Below are positions 6,750 through 13,548 of a DNA stretch of 13,548 nucleotides, piece after piece. Within the stretch, counting starts at the first letter, position 1; every line of letters begins with the position of its first letter. The notes below the pieces were generated by a model, which was not told the origin of the DNA, searched no databases, and saw nothing but the letters and a program-made list of their open reading frames with translations. The stretch spans positions 1 to 13,548 of the forward strand of contig CADCVI010000065.1 in assembly GCA_902806105.1 (NCBI GenBank), given 5' to 3'. The position numbers and the translations under genes are program-made. This stretch comes from an uncultured Rubrobacteraceae bacterium. GTDB taxonomy: Bacteria > Actinomycetota > Rubrobacteria > Rubrobacterales > Rubrobacteraceae.

Positions 6750-7513
6750 TGGCGGTCGACATCGGGAACACGCAGACCGTGCTCGGGGTCTTCGACGGGG
6801 AGAAGCTGCGGGAGCGGTGGCGGGTGACGACGGAGGCCAACCGTACGGCAGACGAGGTCGGGGCCGTCTGCGCAACGCTCTTCGGTCTCGCGGGCATCTC
6901 GCGCGATGAGATAGAAGCCCTGATAGTGTCGAGCGTCGTCCCGGGGCTCACGCGCTCCTACGAGGATCTCGCCTCGAAGCTGTTCCGGGCGAAGTTCTAC
7001 GAGGTAACCTCGCTGATGGAGACCGGGCTCACCAACCGCTACGAAGATCCTGGCTCCGTGGGGGCCGACCGTATCGTCAACGCGGTCGCCACGGGCAAGT
7101 ACTATGGTTTTCCGGCCGTGATCGTGGACATCGGGACGGCGACCACGGTAGAAGCGGTGAACGGCGACGGCTGCTACCTGGGCGGTACGATCTTCACGGG
7201 CCTCAACGTCGCCCTCGACGCCCTTATAGCCCGCACCGCCAAGCTACCGAGCGTCGACCTCACGGTGGAGCCATCCCGGGCCATCGCCACGAACACGTCC
7301 GACTCGATCCGTAGCGGCTTCATCTACGGCTACGCCGGCGCTATCGACGCCCTGATCCGGCGCTTGCGCGATGAGATGGGGGCCGAGGGGCTGCGCGCCG
7401 TCGCCACCGGCGGCCCGGCCCCGGTGATCGCCCGTCACTGCCAGGAGATAGGCGTCCTGGACGAGGACCTGACCCTCAAGGGCCTGCGCATCTTGTACGA
7501 GATGAACTCCTAG
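6743..7513 (+). CDS. coaX: Type III pantothenate kinase
   Basis: CoaX phosphorylates pantothenate, the first committed step to coenzyme A; type III enzymes belong to the ASKHA fold and resist feedback by CoA. Visible motifs are the phosphate-binding DIGNT (6-10), VSSVVPGL, GADRIVNAVA with the catalytic D109, and the second ATP motif DIGTATT (129-135), followed by GGTIFTGL and a C-terminal TGGPAPVIA. The length of 256 aa is typical. TTG 6743 is preferred over ATG 6749: GGGGAGGAGA (6726-6735) sits at the right distance from TTG, and MLMAVDIGNT has the usual family N-terminus. It closes the ftsH-fol run by overlapping folK and precedes the independently promoted greA. Confidence 0.95.
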   Translation: MLMAVDIGNTQTVLGVFDGEKLRERWRVTTEANRTADEVGAVCATLFGLAGISRDEIEALIVSSVVPGLTRSYEDLASKLFRAKFYEVTSLMETGLTNRYEDPGSVGADRIVNAVATGKYYGFPAVIVDIGTATTVEAVNGDGCYLGGTIFTGLNVALDALIARTAKLPSVDLTVEPSRAIATNTSDSIRSGFIYGYAGAIDALIRRLRDEMGAEGLRAVATGGPAPVIARHCQEIGVLDEDLTLKGLRILYEMNS

Positions 7514-7542
7514 CAACCCTTCGGCGGGCGGGCTGAAGGTTG
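7514..7542 (+). terminator. Weak imperfect hairpin after coaX
   Basis: CAACCCTTC (7514-7522) can pair with GAAGGTTG (7535-7542) with one bulged C and a GC-rich loop. It starts immediately after the coaX stop, but there is no T-run, so terminator function is uncertain. Confidence 0.3.
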
Positions 7543-7556
7543 GCATTATCTCTGCA

Positions 7557-7585
7557 TTGACACTTTTCGGAACGATACGTATACT
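7557..7585 (+). promoter_or_regulatory. Strong sigma70-type promoter of greA
   Basis: A perfect -35 TTGACA (7557-7562), an ideal 17-bp spacer and a -10 TATACT (7580-7585, 5 of 6) form the clearest promoter in the window. Transcription should begin near 7592, four or so bases before the greA ATG at 7596, so the mRNA should have little or no leader. Confidence 0.88.
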
Positions 7586-7595
7586 CTCCCGACTT

Positions 7596-8081
7596 ATGGT
7601 GGACAAGAACCAGGAGCTTGTAACCCAAGAAGGTTACGAGAAGCTTCAAGAAGAATTCAGGCACCTTACCGAGGTGCGTCGGCGTGAGATCGCCGATCGC
7701 ATACGGCAGGCGAGGGAGTTCGGGGACATCTCCGAGAACTCCGAGTACGACGACGCCAAAAACGAGCAGTATCTCCTGGAGCGCAGGATAAGCGAGATCC
7801 AGCGCAGGCTCAGAAACGCCAAGATCGTGAACGTCTCCGACAGGGAGGCGGGCTCCGTGGACGTCGGTACCCTCGTGACGCTGAGGGCGACGGACAAGGG
7901 CACCGAGAGAACCTTTCAGATTGTCGGCGCGAACGAGTCCGATCCGGGGAGCGGCAAGCTCTCCCACTCCTCGCCCGTAGGTCGCGCCGTCCTCAAACGC
8001 CGCGTCGGCGAGACGGTCACCGTCTCCACGCCCCGCGGTTCGACCGAGTACGAGATCGTCAACGTCGAGGCCGCGAGCTAA
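7596..8081 (+). CDS. greA: Transcription elongation factor GreA
   Basis: GreA enters the secondary channel of RNA polymerase and stimulates cleavage of backtracked RNA. The N-terminal coiled coil (about residues 8-80) carries the tip motif REFGDISENSEYDDAKNEQ with the acidic pair D and E that bind the catalytic magnesium. The C-terminal FKBP-like domain has LVTLRATDKGTERTFQIVG, SHSSPVGRAVLKRRVGE and the closing STEYEIVNVE. The length is 161 aa, standard. The start is ATG 7596; the frame is open further back to TTG 7557, but that TTG is part of the -35 box and cannot be transcribed from this promoter. There is no Shine-Dalgarno, consistent with leaderless initiation. greA is followed by a hairpin and by lysS only 70 bases on, with no obvious promoter in between. 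Confidence 0.95.
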   Translation: MVDKNQELVTQEGYEKLQEEFRHLTEVRRREIADRIRQAREFGDISENSEYDDAKNEQYLLERRISEIQRRLRNAKIVNVSDREAGSVDVGTLVTLRATDKGTERTFQIVGANESDPGSGKLSHSSPVGRAVLKRRVGETVTVSTPRGSTEYEIVNVEAAS

Positions 8082-8100
8082 CGTTCTTCCCCCTCAGTCA

Positions 8101-8130
8101 CGGCTCCTCGATAGGAGCCGGCGGCTCTTT
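8101..8130 (+). terminator. Hairpin region between greA and lysS with two alternative stems
   Basis: CGGCTCCT (8101-8108) pairs perfectly with AGGAGCCG (8113-8120) around a CGAT loop. The right arm can instead pair downstream as GAGCC (8115-8119) with GGCTC (8123-8127), and that second stem directly abuts TTTCATTT. The region is either a simple terminator or a switchable attenuator ahead of lysS. Confidence 0.65.
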
Positions 8131-8151
8131 CATTTCTCTGTGGAGTAGCTT

Positions 8152-9633
8152 TTGAGTAGTGCCGAACGATACATACCTTCCTGGGCCGAGGCTGTAGCTG
8201 CCGGGCTCGGGCCGGGGCCGCACGTGGTCGTCACGGGCATCAGCCCCTCCGGCAACATCCATGCGGGCAACCTGCGAGAGGTCCTCGTCGCGGAGGCTGT
8301 CGCGAACGCGCTGAAGGACAGGGGCGAGAAAGTTCGCTTCGTCTTTCATGCGGACACCATCGACCCACTGCGCAAGATAGCGCCGGGCGTCCCGAAGGAG
8401 TACGAGCGCTACCTCGGACACAGCCTCTCCCGCGTCCCCGACCCGGAGGGCTGTCACGGCTCCTACGCCGACCACTTTCTGGAGCCCTTCGAGGACGCGC
8501 TCGCGAAGATGTCTATGGACGTCGAGGTCTTGCGCTCCCACGAGCTCTACGAGAACGGGGTTTACGCGGACGTCATCGCAGAAGCGCTGGAGCGAACCGG
8601 CGAGCTGCGGGGCATCTTGCAGGAGATCAGCGGCAGGCAGATGCCCGAGCACTGGTCGCCCTACCTGCCGAGGGCTTCCTCGGGCAGGCTCGGCGGGCGG
8701 GTCCTGAAACACTTGCCCGAGCAAAAATCCGTCGTCTACGAGGACGAGGACGGTTGGGAGGACTCGTCGAACTACGGTCGTGGCGAGGGCAAGCTCGGCT
8801 GGCGGGTGGAGCTCGCGGCGCGGTGGAAGGCGTTGCAGGCCACCTTCGAGCCGTTCGGCAAGGACCACACGAGCCGCGGCGGGTCGACGGACACGGCCGA
8901 CCGGATGGCGCGGGAGGTCTTCGACTACCCGGTGCCGGGGCGCTACGAGTACGAGTGGATCCAGATCAAGGGCAGGGGCGCCATGAGCTCATCGAAGGGC
9001 ATCGTGCTCCTCCCGGCCGAGCTTCTGGAGATTATGCCTCCGGGCGCGGTACGCCGCCTCATCCTCGGCCGGGACCCGTCGCGCGCCCTGGACCTGGACC
9101 TCGGTGCGGGCTTCCCCCGCTTCATGGACGAATACCGGGCGGAGACCGAGGCTCATCCCGTCCCGTTCGCTCACCTCGTCACCGTCGCCCAGACCGTCGG
9201 GGAGGACGCTGAGAGGGCCGCCGAGATGCTCCGGCGGGGCGGGTACGAGGAGGCCGTCCGGGACGTCGAGGGGCTGCGCCAGGACCTCCGGTACGCCCAC
9301 AACTGGGCGGAGAGGTGGGCGCCCGAGCAGTACCGTTTCGGGGTGCGCCGGGAGGTGCCGGACGAGGCCGTCGAGATCGACGACGAGGGCCGCCGCTACC
9401 TGCGCCTGATAGCCCAGAAGCTCTCCGACGAGATGGGCGGAGAAGAAGCTCAGGACCTCCTCTACTCCACGGCCGTCGATCTCGGCGTAAAGCCCAAGAA
9501 GGCCTTCGCCGCCGTCTACACGGCGCTGCTCGGGAGGAAGAGCGGTCCGAAGGCCGGTCCCTTTGTGGCGGGGCTGGACGCCGGCTTCGTGCAGAAGAGG
9601 TTCGTCGATGTGTCAGGGGACACCCGACCCTAG
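8152..9633 (+). CDS. lysS: Lysyl-tRNA synthetase, class I
   Basis: This enzyme charges tRNA-Lys. It is the class I form (sometimes called LysK), unrelated in fold to the class II LysRS of most bacteria. The HIGH-equivalent is HAGN (37-40) within SPSGNIHAGNLREV, and the KMSKS-equivalent is MSSSKG (278-283) after KGRGA. FVFHADTIDPLRK, the central GKDHTSRGGS and the DYPVPGRYEYEWI stretch are also typical of class I LysRS. The C-terminal half is the helical anticodon-binding region, and the protein is 493 aa, within the normal range. TTG 8152 is chosen because GGAG (8142-8145) lies six bases upstream and the N-terminus (PSWAEAVA) fits the family. No promoter is evident in the 70-base gap after greA, so it probably depends on readthrough of the hairpin region or on a promoter inside greA. 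Confidence 0.94.
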   Translation: MSSAERYIPSWAEAVAAGLGPGPHVVVTGISPSGNIHAGNLREVLVAEAVANALKDRGEKVRFVFHADTIDPLRKIAPGVPKEYERYLGHSLSRVPDPEGCHGSYADHFLEPFEDALAKMSMDVEVLRSHELYENGVYADVIAEALERTGELRGILQEISGRQMPEHWSPYLPRASSGRLGGRVLKHLPEQKSVVYEDEDGWEDSSNYGRGEGKLGWRVELAARWKALQATFEPFGKDHTSRGGSTDTADRMAREVFDYPVPGRYEYEWIQIKGRGAMSSSKGIVLLPAELLEIMPPGAVRRLILGRDPSRALDLDLGAGFPRFMDEYRAETEAHPVPFAHLVTVAQTVGEDAERAAEMLRRGGYEEAVRDVEGLRQDLRYAHNWAERWAPEQYRFGVRREVPDEAVEIDDEGRRYLRLIAQKLSDEMGGEEAQDLLYSTAVDLGVKPKKAFAAVYTALLGRKSGPKAGPFVAGLDAGFVQKRFVDVSGDTRP

Positions 9634-9705
9634 ATGGGGCGGCGTTAAACTAGAATCCGTTGGAGTAGCGAAGGGAACCCATATCTGGTGGTGGCACGCA
9701 CTTGT

Positions 9706-9720
9706 TGCGCTTACCGCGCA
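9706..9720. promoter_or_regulatory. Possible ClgR-type operator upstream of clpC
   Basis: TGCGC-TTACC-GCGCA is a dyad containing CGC-N5-GCG, the core recognised by ClgR, an activator of clp genes in other actinobacteria. Its centre (9713) lies about 41 bases upstream of the start expected from the TATACT at 9742-9747. The core is short and likely to recur by chance in GC-rich DNA. Confidence 0.35.
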
Positions 9721-9741
9721 CAGATCGGGGCAGAACCTTTG

Positions 9742-9747
9742 TATACT
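9742..9747 (+). promoter_or_regulatory. Candidate distal clpC promoter (-10 TATACT)
   Basis: TATACT matches 5 of 6 consensus positions, in the AT-richer gap before clpC. At the 17-bp spacing the -35 (CACAGA, 9719-9724) is poor, as would suit an activator-dependent promoter. The expected start is near 9754. Confidence 0.45.
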
Positions 9748-9777
9748 CGTTGGAAGGGCTTTGAGAGAGGACGATTT

Positions 9778-9906
9778 ATGGCTCTAAGATTCAGGAACGC
9801 GGCGGTATATAATCCATTTGTTACTAGCTACCGTACACCAACAAGGAAAACCAATACGACGCGAAGCACCATTGAGGACCCTCAGGGTAGAGGAGGCTCC
9901 AAGTAA
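9778..9906 (+). CDS. Possible 42-residue leader ORF overlapping the clpC start
   Basis: ATG 9778 follows GAGAGAGG (9763-9770) at good spacing. The frame runs 42 codons to a TAA (9904-9906) whose last base is the A of the clpC ATG (TAATG). The peptide (MALRFRNAAVYNPF...) matches nothing I know and is rich in Thr and Arg. Roughly half of its third positions are G/C, far below the neighbouring genes, so it may only be promoter DNA that happens to be open. If translated, it would couple to clpC. Confidence 0.25.
   Translation: MALRFRNAAVYNPFVTSYRTPTRKTNTTRSTIEDPQGRGGSK
9808..9813 (+). promoter_or_regulatory. Candidate proximal clpC promoter (-10 TATAAT)
   Basis: A perfect TATAAT lies within the longer TATATAAT. 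No good -35 is seen at 16-18 bp (CTAAGA at 9784-9789 is weak). The expected start near 9820 would give a leader of about 85 bases carrying the clpC ribosome site. It lies inside the possible leader ORF, so the two readings compete. Confidence 0.5.
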
Positions 9907-12428
9907 TGTTCGAACGATTTACCGAACGAGCCCGCAAGGTCGTCGTCCTGGCACAGGAAGAGGCCAGGCACTTCAACCACAACTACATCGGCACCGAGCA
10001 CCTGCTCCTTGGTCTCCTCAGGGAGGACGAGGGAGTGGCGGCAAGGGCTCTCGGTTCCCTGAACGTGACCCTCGATGAGGTCCGCGAGCAGGTCGAGAGC
10101 ATCGTCGGGTACGGCGAGGAGGGGACGGGCGGACAGGCCCCGTTCACCCCGCGCTCCAAGAAGGTGCTCGAGCTCGCGCTCCGCGAGGCGCTCCAGCTCG
10201 GCCACAACTACATAGGCACCGAGCACATCCTGCTCGGGCTCGTTCGCGAGTCCGAGGGCGTGGCCGCTCGCGTGCTCTCCAACCTCGACGTCGACCCGGA
10301 CAAGGTCCGGCGTGAGGTCGTGCGGATGCTCGGCGGCGGCCGGGCGCAGCGCGGCAGGAGCGGTGGCGCTGGCGGCGAGGCGGCCTCCGGTCGGGGCGTC
10401 GAGGCCAAGCGGCCCAAGACGCGTCAGCTCGACCAGTACGGCCGCAACCTCACGACGTACGCCGACGAGCAGAAGCTCGACCCGGTCATCGGGCGCGCCA
10501 AGGAGATCGAGAGGATCATGCAGATCCTCGTGCGGCGCACCAAGAACAACCCGGTCATCATCGGCGAGCCGGGGGTCGGCAAGACCGCCATCGTCGAGGG
10601 GCTCGCGCAGGAGATCGCGGAGAACCGCGTTCCGGACATCCTGGCGGACAAGGAGGTCTACACGCTGGACCTCGGTGCCCTCGTGGCCGGCTCCAAGTAC
10701 AGGGGCGAGTTCGAGGAGCGCCTCAAGAAGATCATGAAGGAGATCACCGACCACGGCGACATCATCCTGTTTATCGACGAGATCCACAACCTCGTCGGGG
10801 CGGGTGCCGCGGAGGGTGCCATCGACGCAGCTTCGATCCTGAAGCCGGCGCTGGCGCGAGGCGAGCTCCAGGTGATCGGCGCTACCACGACCGACGAGTA
10901 CCGCAAGTACGTCGAGAAGGACAAGGCGCTGGAGCGCAGGTTCCAGACCATCCAGGTCGGCGAGCCGACGGTCGAGGAGACCGAGCTCATCCTCAAGGGG
11001 CTGCGCGACCGCTACGAGCAGCACCACAAGATCGAGATCACGGACGAGGCCCTCAAGGCCGCCTCCGAGCTCGGTGACCGTTACATCAGCGACCGCTTCC
11101 TCCCGGACAAGGCCATCGACCTCGTCGACGAGGCCGCCTCCAAGATGCGGATCAAGACGATGGCGTCGCCGCCTTACTACAAGGAGGTCGACGACGAGCT
11201 CAGCGAGGTTCGGACTCAGAAGGAGGCCGCCATCGACGGCCAGGAGTTCGAGAAGGCCGCGCGTCTTCGGGACACCGAGCGCAGGCTCGCCCTCAGGCGT
11301 CGCGAGCTCGAGCAGAACTGGCGCGAGGGGAGCGGCGACGACGGCTACACGTCTTCCATAGGTGAGGACGAGATCGCCGAGATCGTCTCCATGTGGACGG
11401 GCATCCCGGTCAAGAAGATGACCGAGGAGGAGTCCGAGCGCCTCCTGAAGATGGAGGACGAGCTGCACGGCCGCGTCGTCGGGCAGAACGAGGCCATCAA
11501 GGCCGTCTCGCGCTCCATCCGGCGTACCTTCGCGGGGATCAAGGACCCGAACAGGCCGAGCGGCTCGTTCGTCTTCCTCGGGCCCACGGGCGTCGGTAAG
11601 ACCGAGCTTGCGAGGACGCTCGCCGAGTACCTCTTCGGCGATCAGGACTCCATGATCCGTCTCGACATGTCCGAGTACATGGAGCGGCACACCGTCAGTA
11701 GGCTGGTTGGTTCGCCTCCCGGCTACGTCGGTTACGACGAGGGCGGCCAGCTCACGGAGAAGGTGCGCAGGCGCCCCTACAGCGTGGTTCTCTTCGACGA
11801 GATCGAGAAGGCCCACCCGGACGTCTTCAACATCATGCTCCAGATTCTCGAAGACGGGATGCTCACCGACGCGCAGGGTCGTACCGTGGACTTCAAGAAC
11901 GTGGTCCTCATCATGACCTCCAACGTCGGGGCCCAGACCATCAACAAGACCAAGTCCCTCGGCTTCGGCAACGAGGAGTCCGGTCTCTCCTACAAGGAGA
12001 TGAAGGGTCGGGTTACGAGCGAGCTCCGCAAGATCTTCCGTCCCGAGCTTCTGAACCGGATCGACGAGATCATCGTCTTCCACAAGCTCGAGCGCGAGGA
12101 CATGCGCCACATCATCGAGATCCAGATCCAGCGTCTCAGGAAGCAGATGGAGGAGCGCGACGTAGCCATCGAGTTCACCGTCGAGGCCCTGGACAAGCTC
12201 TCCGAGGCGGGCTACGACCCGGCGTTCGGTGCGAGGCCATTGCGCCGCGTCCTGCAGCGCATGATCGAGGACCCGATGAGCGAGATGATCCTGAAGGGCG
12301 AGATCCCGGACGGTTCGAAGGTCATCATCGAGCCGAACGACATCTCCTTCGAGGACGTCGCGGAGGACGAGACGATCGTGAACATCAGGGTCACCAAGCC
12401 GACCGAGGTAGTGCAGCTCGAGAAGTAA
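9906..12428 (+). CDS. clpC: ATP-dependent Clp protease ATP-binding subunit ClpC
   Basis: ClpC is the HSP100/Clp AAA+ unfoldase that feeds substrates to ClpP in the cytosol. Two Clp-N repeats occupy about residues 3-66 and 79-142, each with the YIGTEH(L/I)LLGL signature. The first AAA+ domain has Walker A GEPGVGKT (220-227) and Walker B ILFIDE (ending D291-E292). The middle region (about 415-475) is a short coiled coil containing a UVR-like stretch ([16 protein letters not shown]), as in ClpC and unlike the long ClpB middle domain. The second AAA+ domain has GPTGVGKT (559-566), Walker B VVLFDE (627-632) and the ClpP-docking LGF at 685-687. The 840-aa length and all ATPase residues are normal. 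ATG 9906 has AGGAGG (9891-9896) nine bases upstream. It is transcribed alone from one or two upstream promoters and ends at a strong terminator. Confidence 0.97.
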   Translation: MFERFTERARKVVVLAQEEARHFNHNYIGTEHLLLGLLREDEGVAARALGSLNVTLDEVREQVESIVGYGEEGTGGQAPFTPRSKKVLELALREALQLGHNYIGTEHILLGLVRESEGVAARVLSNLDVDPDKVRREVVRMLGGGRAQRGRSGGAGGEAASGRGVEAKRPKTRQLDQYGRNLTTYADEQKLDPVIGRAKEIERIMQILVRRTKNNPVIIGEPGVGKTAIVEGLAQEIAENRVPDILADKEVYTLDLGALVAGSKYRGEFEERLKKIMKEITDHGDIILFIDEIHNLVGAGAAEGAIDAASILKPALARGELQVIGATTTDEYRKYVEKDKALERRFQTIQVGEPTVEETELILKGLRDRYEQHHKIEITDEALKAASELGDRYISDRFLPDKAIDLVDEAASKMRIKTMASPPYYKEVDDELSEVRTQKEAAIDGQEFEKAARLRDTERRLALRRRELEQNWREGSGDDGYTSSIGEDEIAEIVSMWTGIPVKKMTEEESERLLKMEDELHGRVVGQNEAIKAVSRSIRRTFAGIKDPNRPSGSFVFLGPTGVGKTELARTLAEYLFGDQDSMIRLDMSEYMERHTVSRLVGSPPGYVGYDEGGQLTEKVRRRPYSVVLFDEIEKAHPDVFNIMLQILEDGMLTDAQGRTVDFKNVVLIMTSNVGAQTINKTKSLGFGNEESGLSYKEMKGRVTSELRKIFRPELLNRIDEIIVFHKLEREDMRHIIEIQIQRLRKQMEERDVAIEFTVEALDKLSEAGYDPAFGARPLRRVLQRMIEDPMSEMILKGEIPDGSKVIIEPNDISFEDVAEDETIVNIRVTKPTEVVQLEK

Positions 12429-12452
12429 ACAACCAACGAAGTAGCGTTACCG

Positions 12453-12484
12453 GGCCGGGGCTCCGAAAGGGGTCCCGGCCTTTC
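12453..12484 (+). terminator. Strong rho-independent terminator of clpC
   Basis: A 12-bp stem with two G-T wobbles pairs 12453-12464 with 12469-12480 around a GAAA tetraloop and is followed by TTTC. It begins 25 bases after the clpC stop. Confidence 0.85.
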
Positions 12485-12516
12485 GTATGCGGTTAGCCGC
12501 TAGCCCGCAGCATACG
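12484..12516. other. Nested dyad immediately downstream of the clpC terminator
   Basis: CGTATGC (12484-12490) is repeated inverted as GCATACG (12510-12516). The 19-base interior holds a second small stem, GGTTA (12491-12495) with TAGCC (12501-12505). No T-run follows. It could be a back-up transcription stop, an RNA 3' structure or a protein-binding dyad. Confidence 0.45.
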
Positions 12517-12856
12517 TTCGCGCGAGGACTTCTCTAGAGTGTCGATATCTTCGCTGTCCAGTCGTGAGGCGAGGCGGAGCAAGATGTGCCTCGTTCGGTA
12601 TCCACCAACGCCTAGTACCCGTCGGCGCCCCGACACGGTCGCACGATAGCGGTGAGGAGCGTTCTCCCGCCACGCGAACCCTCCGATTCCCCTACCTGTT
12701 TATCGAAACCATGGGAAGAAGAGAATTGCCGGGAGTCCGGGCTTTATGTCGTGAGCTAGGGGGGAGCTGGAGATTGGAGGAGGGCGACTCTGGCACCGTG
12801 CCAGGTTGCGTATAGCCTCATCGTAGTACCGTTGCGGTGCATGGGATGGGGTAAGG
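12517..12856. other. Gene-free stretch upstream of radA
   Basis: About 340 bases with no gene I can support. The longest + strand frame (12564-12815, 83 codons) has third positions unlike the neighbours, no convincing ribosome site and no recognisable product. No tRNA or rRNA pattern is visible. The only structure noted is a 7-bp inverted repeat, CTGGCAC-C-GTGCCAG (12790-12804), about 75 bases upstream of the radA -10. Confidence 0.5.
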
Positions 12857-12884
12857 CTGTAAATCGGCGCCCGTCCCGTACAAT
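12857..12884 (+). promoter_or_regulatory. Probable radA promoter
   Basis: TACAAT (12879-12884) is a 5-of-6 -10 box. The -35 is poor; CTGTAA at 12857-12862 with a 16-bp spacer is the best candidate. The -10 ends six bases before the radA ATG, so the transcript should start at or next to the ATG. Confidence 0.5.
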
Positions 12885-12890
12885 CAATTC

Positions 12891-13548
12891 ATGGCTACGA
12901 AAAGCGTATTTACCTGCTCGAACTGCGGGCACCAGGAGCCGAAGTGGCTGGGACGGTGCCCGGAGTGTGGGGAGTGGAGCACCCTCATCGAGGAGGCTCG
13001 GGAGGACAAGAAGGTCGTCGGGTTCGCCGCTCGGGCGGCCAACGCGAAGGCGCCGGGCAGGAAGGGCGCCGGGACGACGCTTGCGCTCAACGAGGTTCGG
13101 GCGGAGGGGGAGGGCGGCAGGGTCTCTACCGGGGTGGGTGAGCTGGACCGGGTGCTCGGTGGCGGGATCGTACCGGGCTCGCTCGTCCTCGTCGGTGGGG
13201 AGCCGGGGGTCGGGAAGAGCACGCTCTTGTTGCAGGTGATGGGGAACCTCGGCGAGGGGTGCCTGATGGTCTCGGGGGAGGAGTCGCCCAGGCAGGTGGC
13301 ACTGAGCGCGCGGCGGCTCGGGGTCGGAGAAGCGGGTTTCCGGGTCTTGTCCGAGACCGACGTGGACGTGATCGAGGCGACGATCCTGGAGGAGCGGCCG
13401 AGGGTCGTAGTCGTGGACTCCATACAAACGCTCTACTCGTCGGAGCTTACGGGGGCGCCGGGGGGCGTGGGGCAGGTTCGGGAGACGGCGGCGCGGCTGA
13501 TGCGTCTCGCGAAGTCCGAGGGGATCACGGTGATCCTCGTCGGTCACG
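12891..13548 (+). CDS. radA: DNA repair protein RadA, N-terminal part (3' end outside window)
   Basis: RadA (Sms) is a RecA-related helicase-like ATPase that helps process recombination intermediates and branch migration. The visible 219 residues begin with the four-cysteine zinc finger, C9-C12 and C23-C26, in FTCSNCGHQEPKWLGRCPECGEW, here named by its ends only as CSNC and CPEC. A linker follows, then the RecA-like core: VSTGVGELDRVLGGGIVPGS, Walker A GEPGVGKST (103-111), MVSGEES and the Walker B strand VVVVDSIQTLYS, then GGVGQVRE. The frame is open to the last base; the KNRFG motif and the Lon-like C-terminal domain lie outside. ATG 12891 directly precedes the zinc finger at the usual position and has no Shine-Dalgarno. 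The gene appears to be independently promoted. Confidence 0.95.
   Translation, partial: MATKSVFTCSNCGHQEPKWLGRCPECGEWSTLIEEAREDKKVVGFAARAANAKAPGRKGAGTTLALNEVRAEGEGGRVSTGVGELDRVLGGGIVPGSLVLVGGEPGVGKSTLLLQVMGNLGEGCLMVSGEESPRQVALSARRLGVGEAGFRVLSETDVDVIEATILEERPRVVVVDSIQTLYSSELTGAPGGVGQVRETAARLMRLAKSEGITVILVGH

Noticed and set aside
7557..7595. TTG 7557 as the start of greA
   Set aside because: This TTG is the first half of the TTGACA -35 box and would lie upstream of the transcript start; the GreA fold begins just after ATG 7596.
9882..12110. Long minus-strand open frame (742 codons) opposite clpC
   Set aside because: Same GC-bias shadow. The clpC frame has complete motifs, while this one has only Leu/Val/Asp/Glu-rich sequence.
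12564..12815. 83-codon frame in the gap before radA
   Set aside because: Its third codon positions lack the strong G/C bias of real genes here, it starts at a GTG with no clear Shine-Dalgarno and its product is unrecognisable.
1..13548. CRISPR array, insertion sequence, tRNA, rRNA or prophage attachment site
   Set aside because: No direct-repeat/spacer pattern, transposase motif, terminal inverted repeats or tRNA T-arm/acceptor pairing was found. The only tandem repeat is the coding hexapeptide array at the left edge.

Overview
The window is high-GC bacterial DNA with dense, one-directional gene packing: every supported gene lies on the + strand. The order tilS-hpt-ftsH-folP-folB-folK-coaX, then greA, a class I lysyl-tRNA synthetase, clpC and radA, is typical of actinobacterial chromosomes. 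The mix of features (high GC, class I LysRS, a ClpC with two N-repeats and a UVR-like middle region, frequent TTG starts) suggests a deep-branching actinobacterium, perhaps Rubrobacter-like. That placement is inferred from gene order and protein flavour, not from a search.

Layout. (1) 1-583: 3' part of an unrecognised Pro/Ala/Val/Glu-rich protein that opens with tandem QYxxxx hexapeptides; a terminator hairpin follows. (2) 695-2583: tilS (tRNA-Ile lysidine synthase) and hpt (hypoxanthine phosphoribosyltransferase), effectively overlapping. (3) 2688-7513: ftsH from its own TATAAT promoter, then a tight folate/CoA run: folP, a small orphan Clp-N-like ORF, folB, folK and coaX. A perfect 13-bp hairpin with a short T-run sits just after the ftsH stop but inside the folP reading frame. 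(4) 7557-9633: greA from a near-consensus promoter, a hairpin region, then lysS (class I). (5) 9634-12484: an AT-richer control region, clpC and a strong terminator. (6) 12485-13548: a gap of about 400 bp with dyad structures, then the 5' part of radA running off the right edge.

How the genes fit together. tilS, lysS and greA serve translation fidelity and transcription elongation. hpt serves purine salvage. folP/folB/folK make the dihydropteroate precursor of folate, although folE is not in the cluster. coaX starts CoA synthesis. ftsH and clpC are the membrane and cytosolic AAA+ proteolysis machines, and radA acts in recombination repair.

This is mostly conserved housekeeping DNA, and I found no convincing new multi-gene system. 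The points most worth following are the degenerate Clp-N ORF embedded in the folate operon, the terminator-like hairpin inside folP, -10 boxes so close to the tilS, greA and radA starts that those mRNAs should be leaderless, a possible ClgR-type operator at about -41 of a clpC promoter, and the hexapeptide-repeat protein at the left edge.
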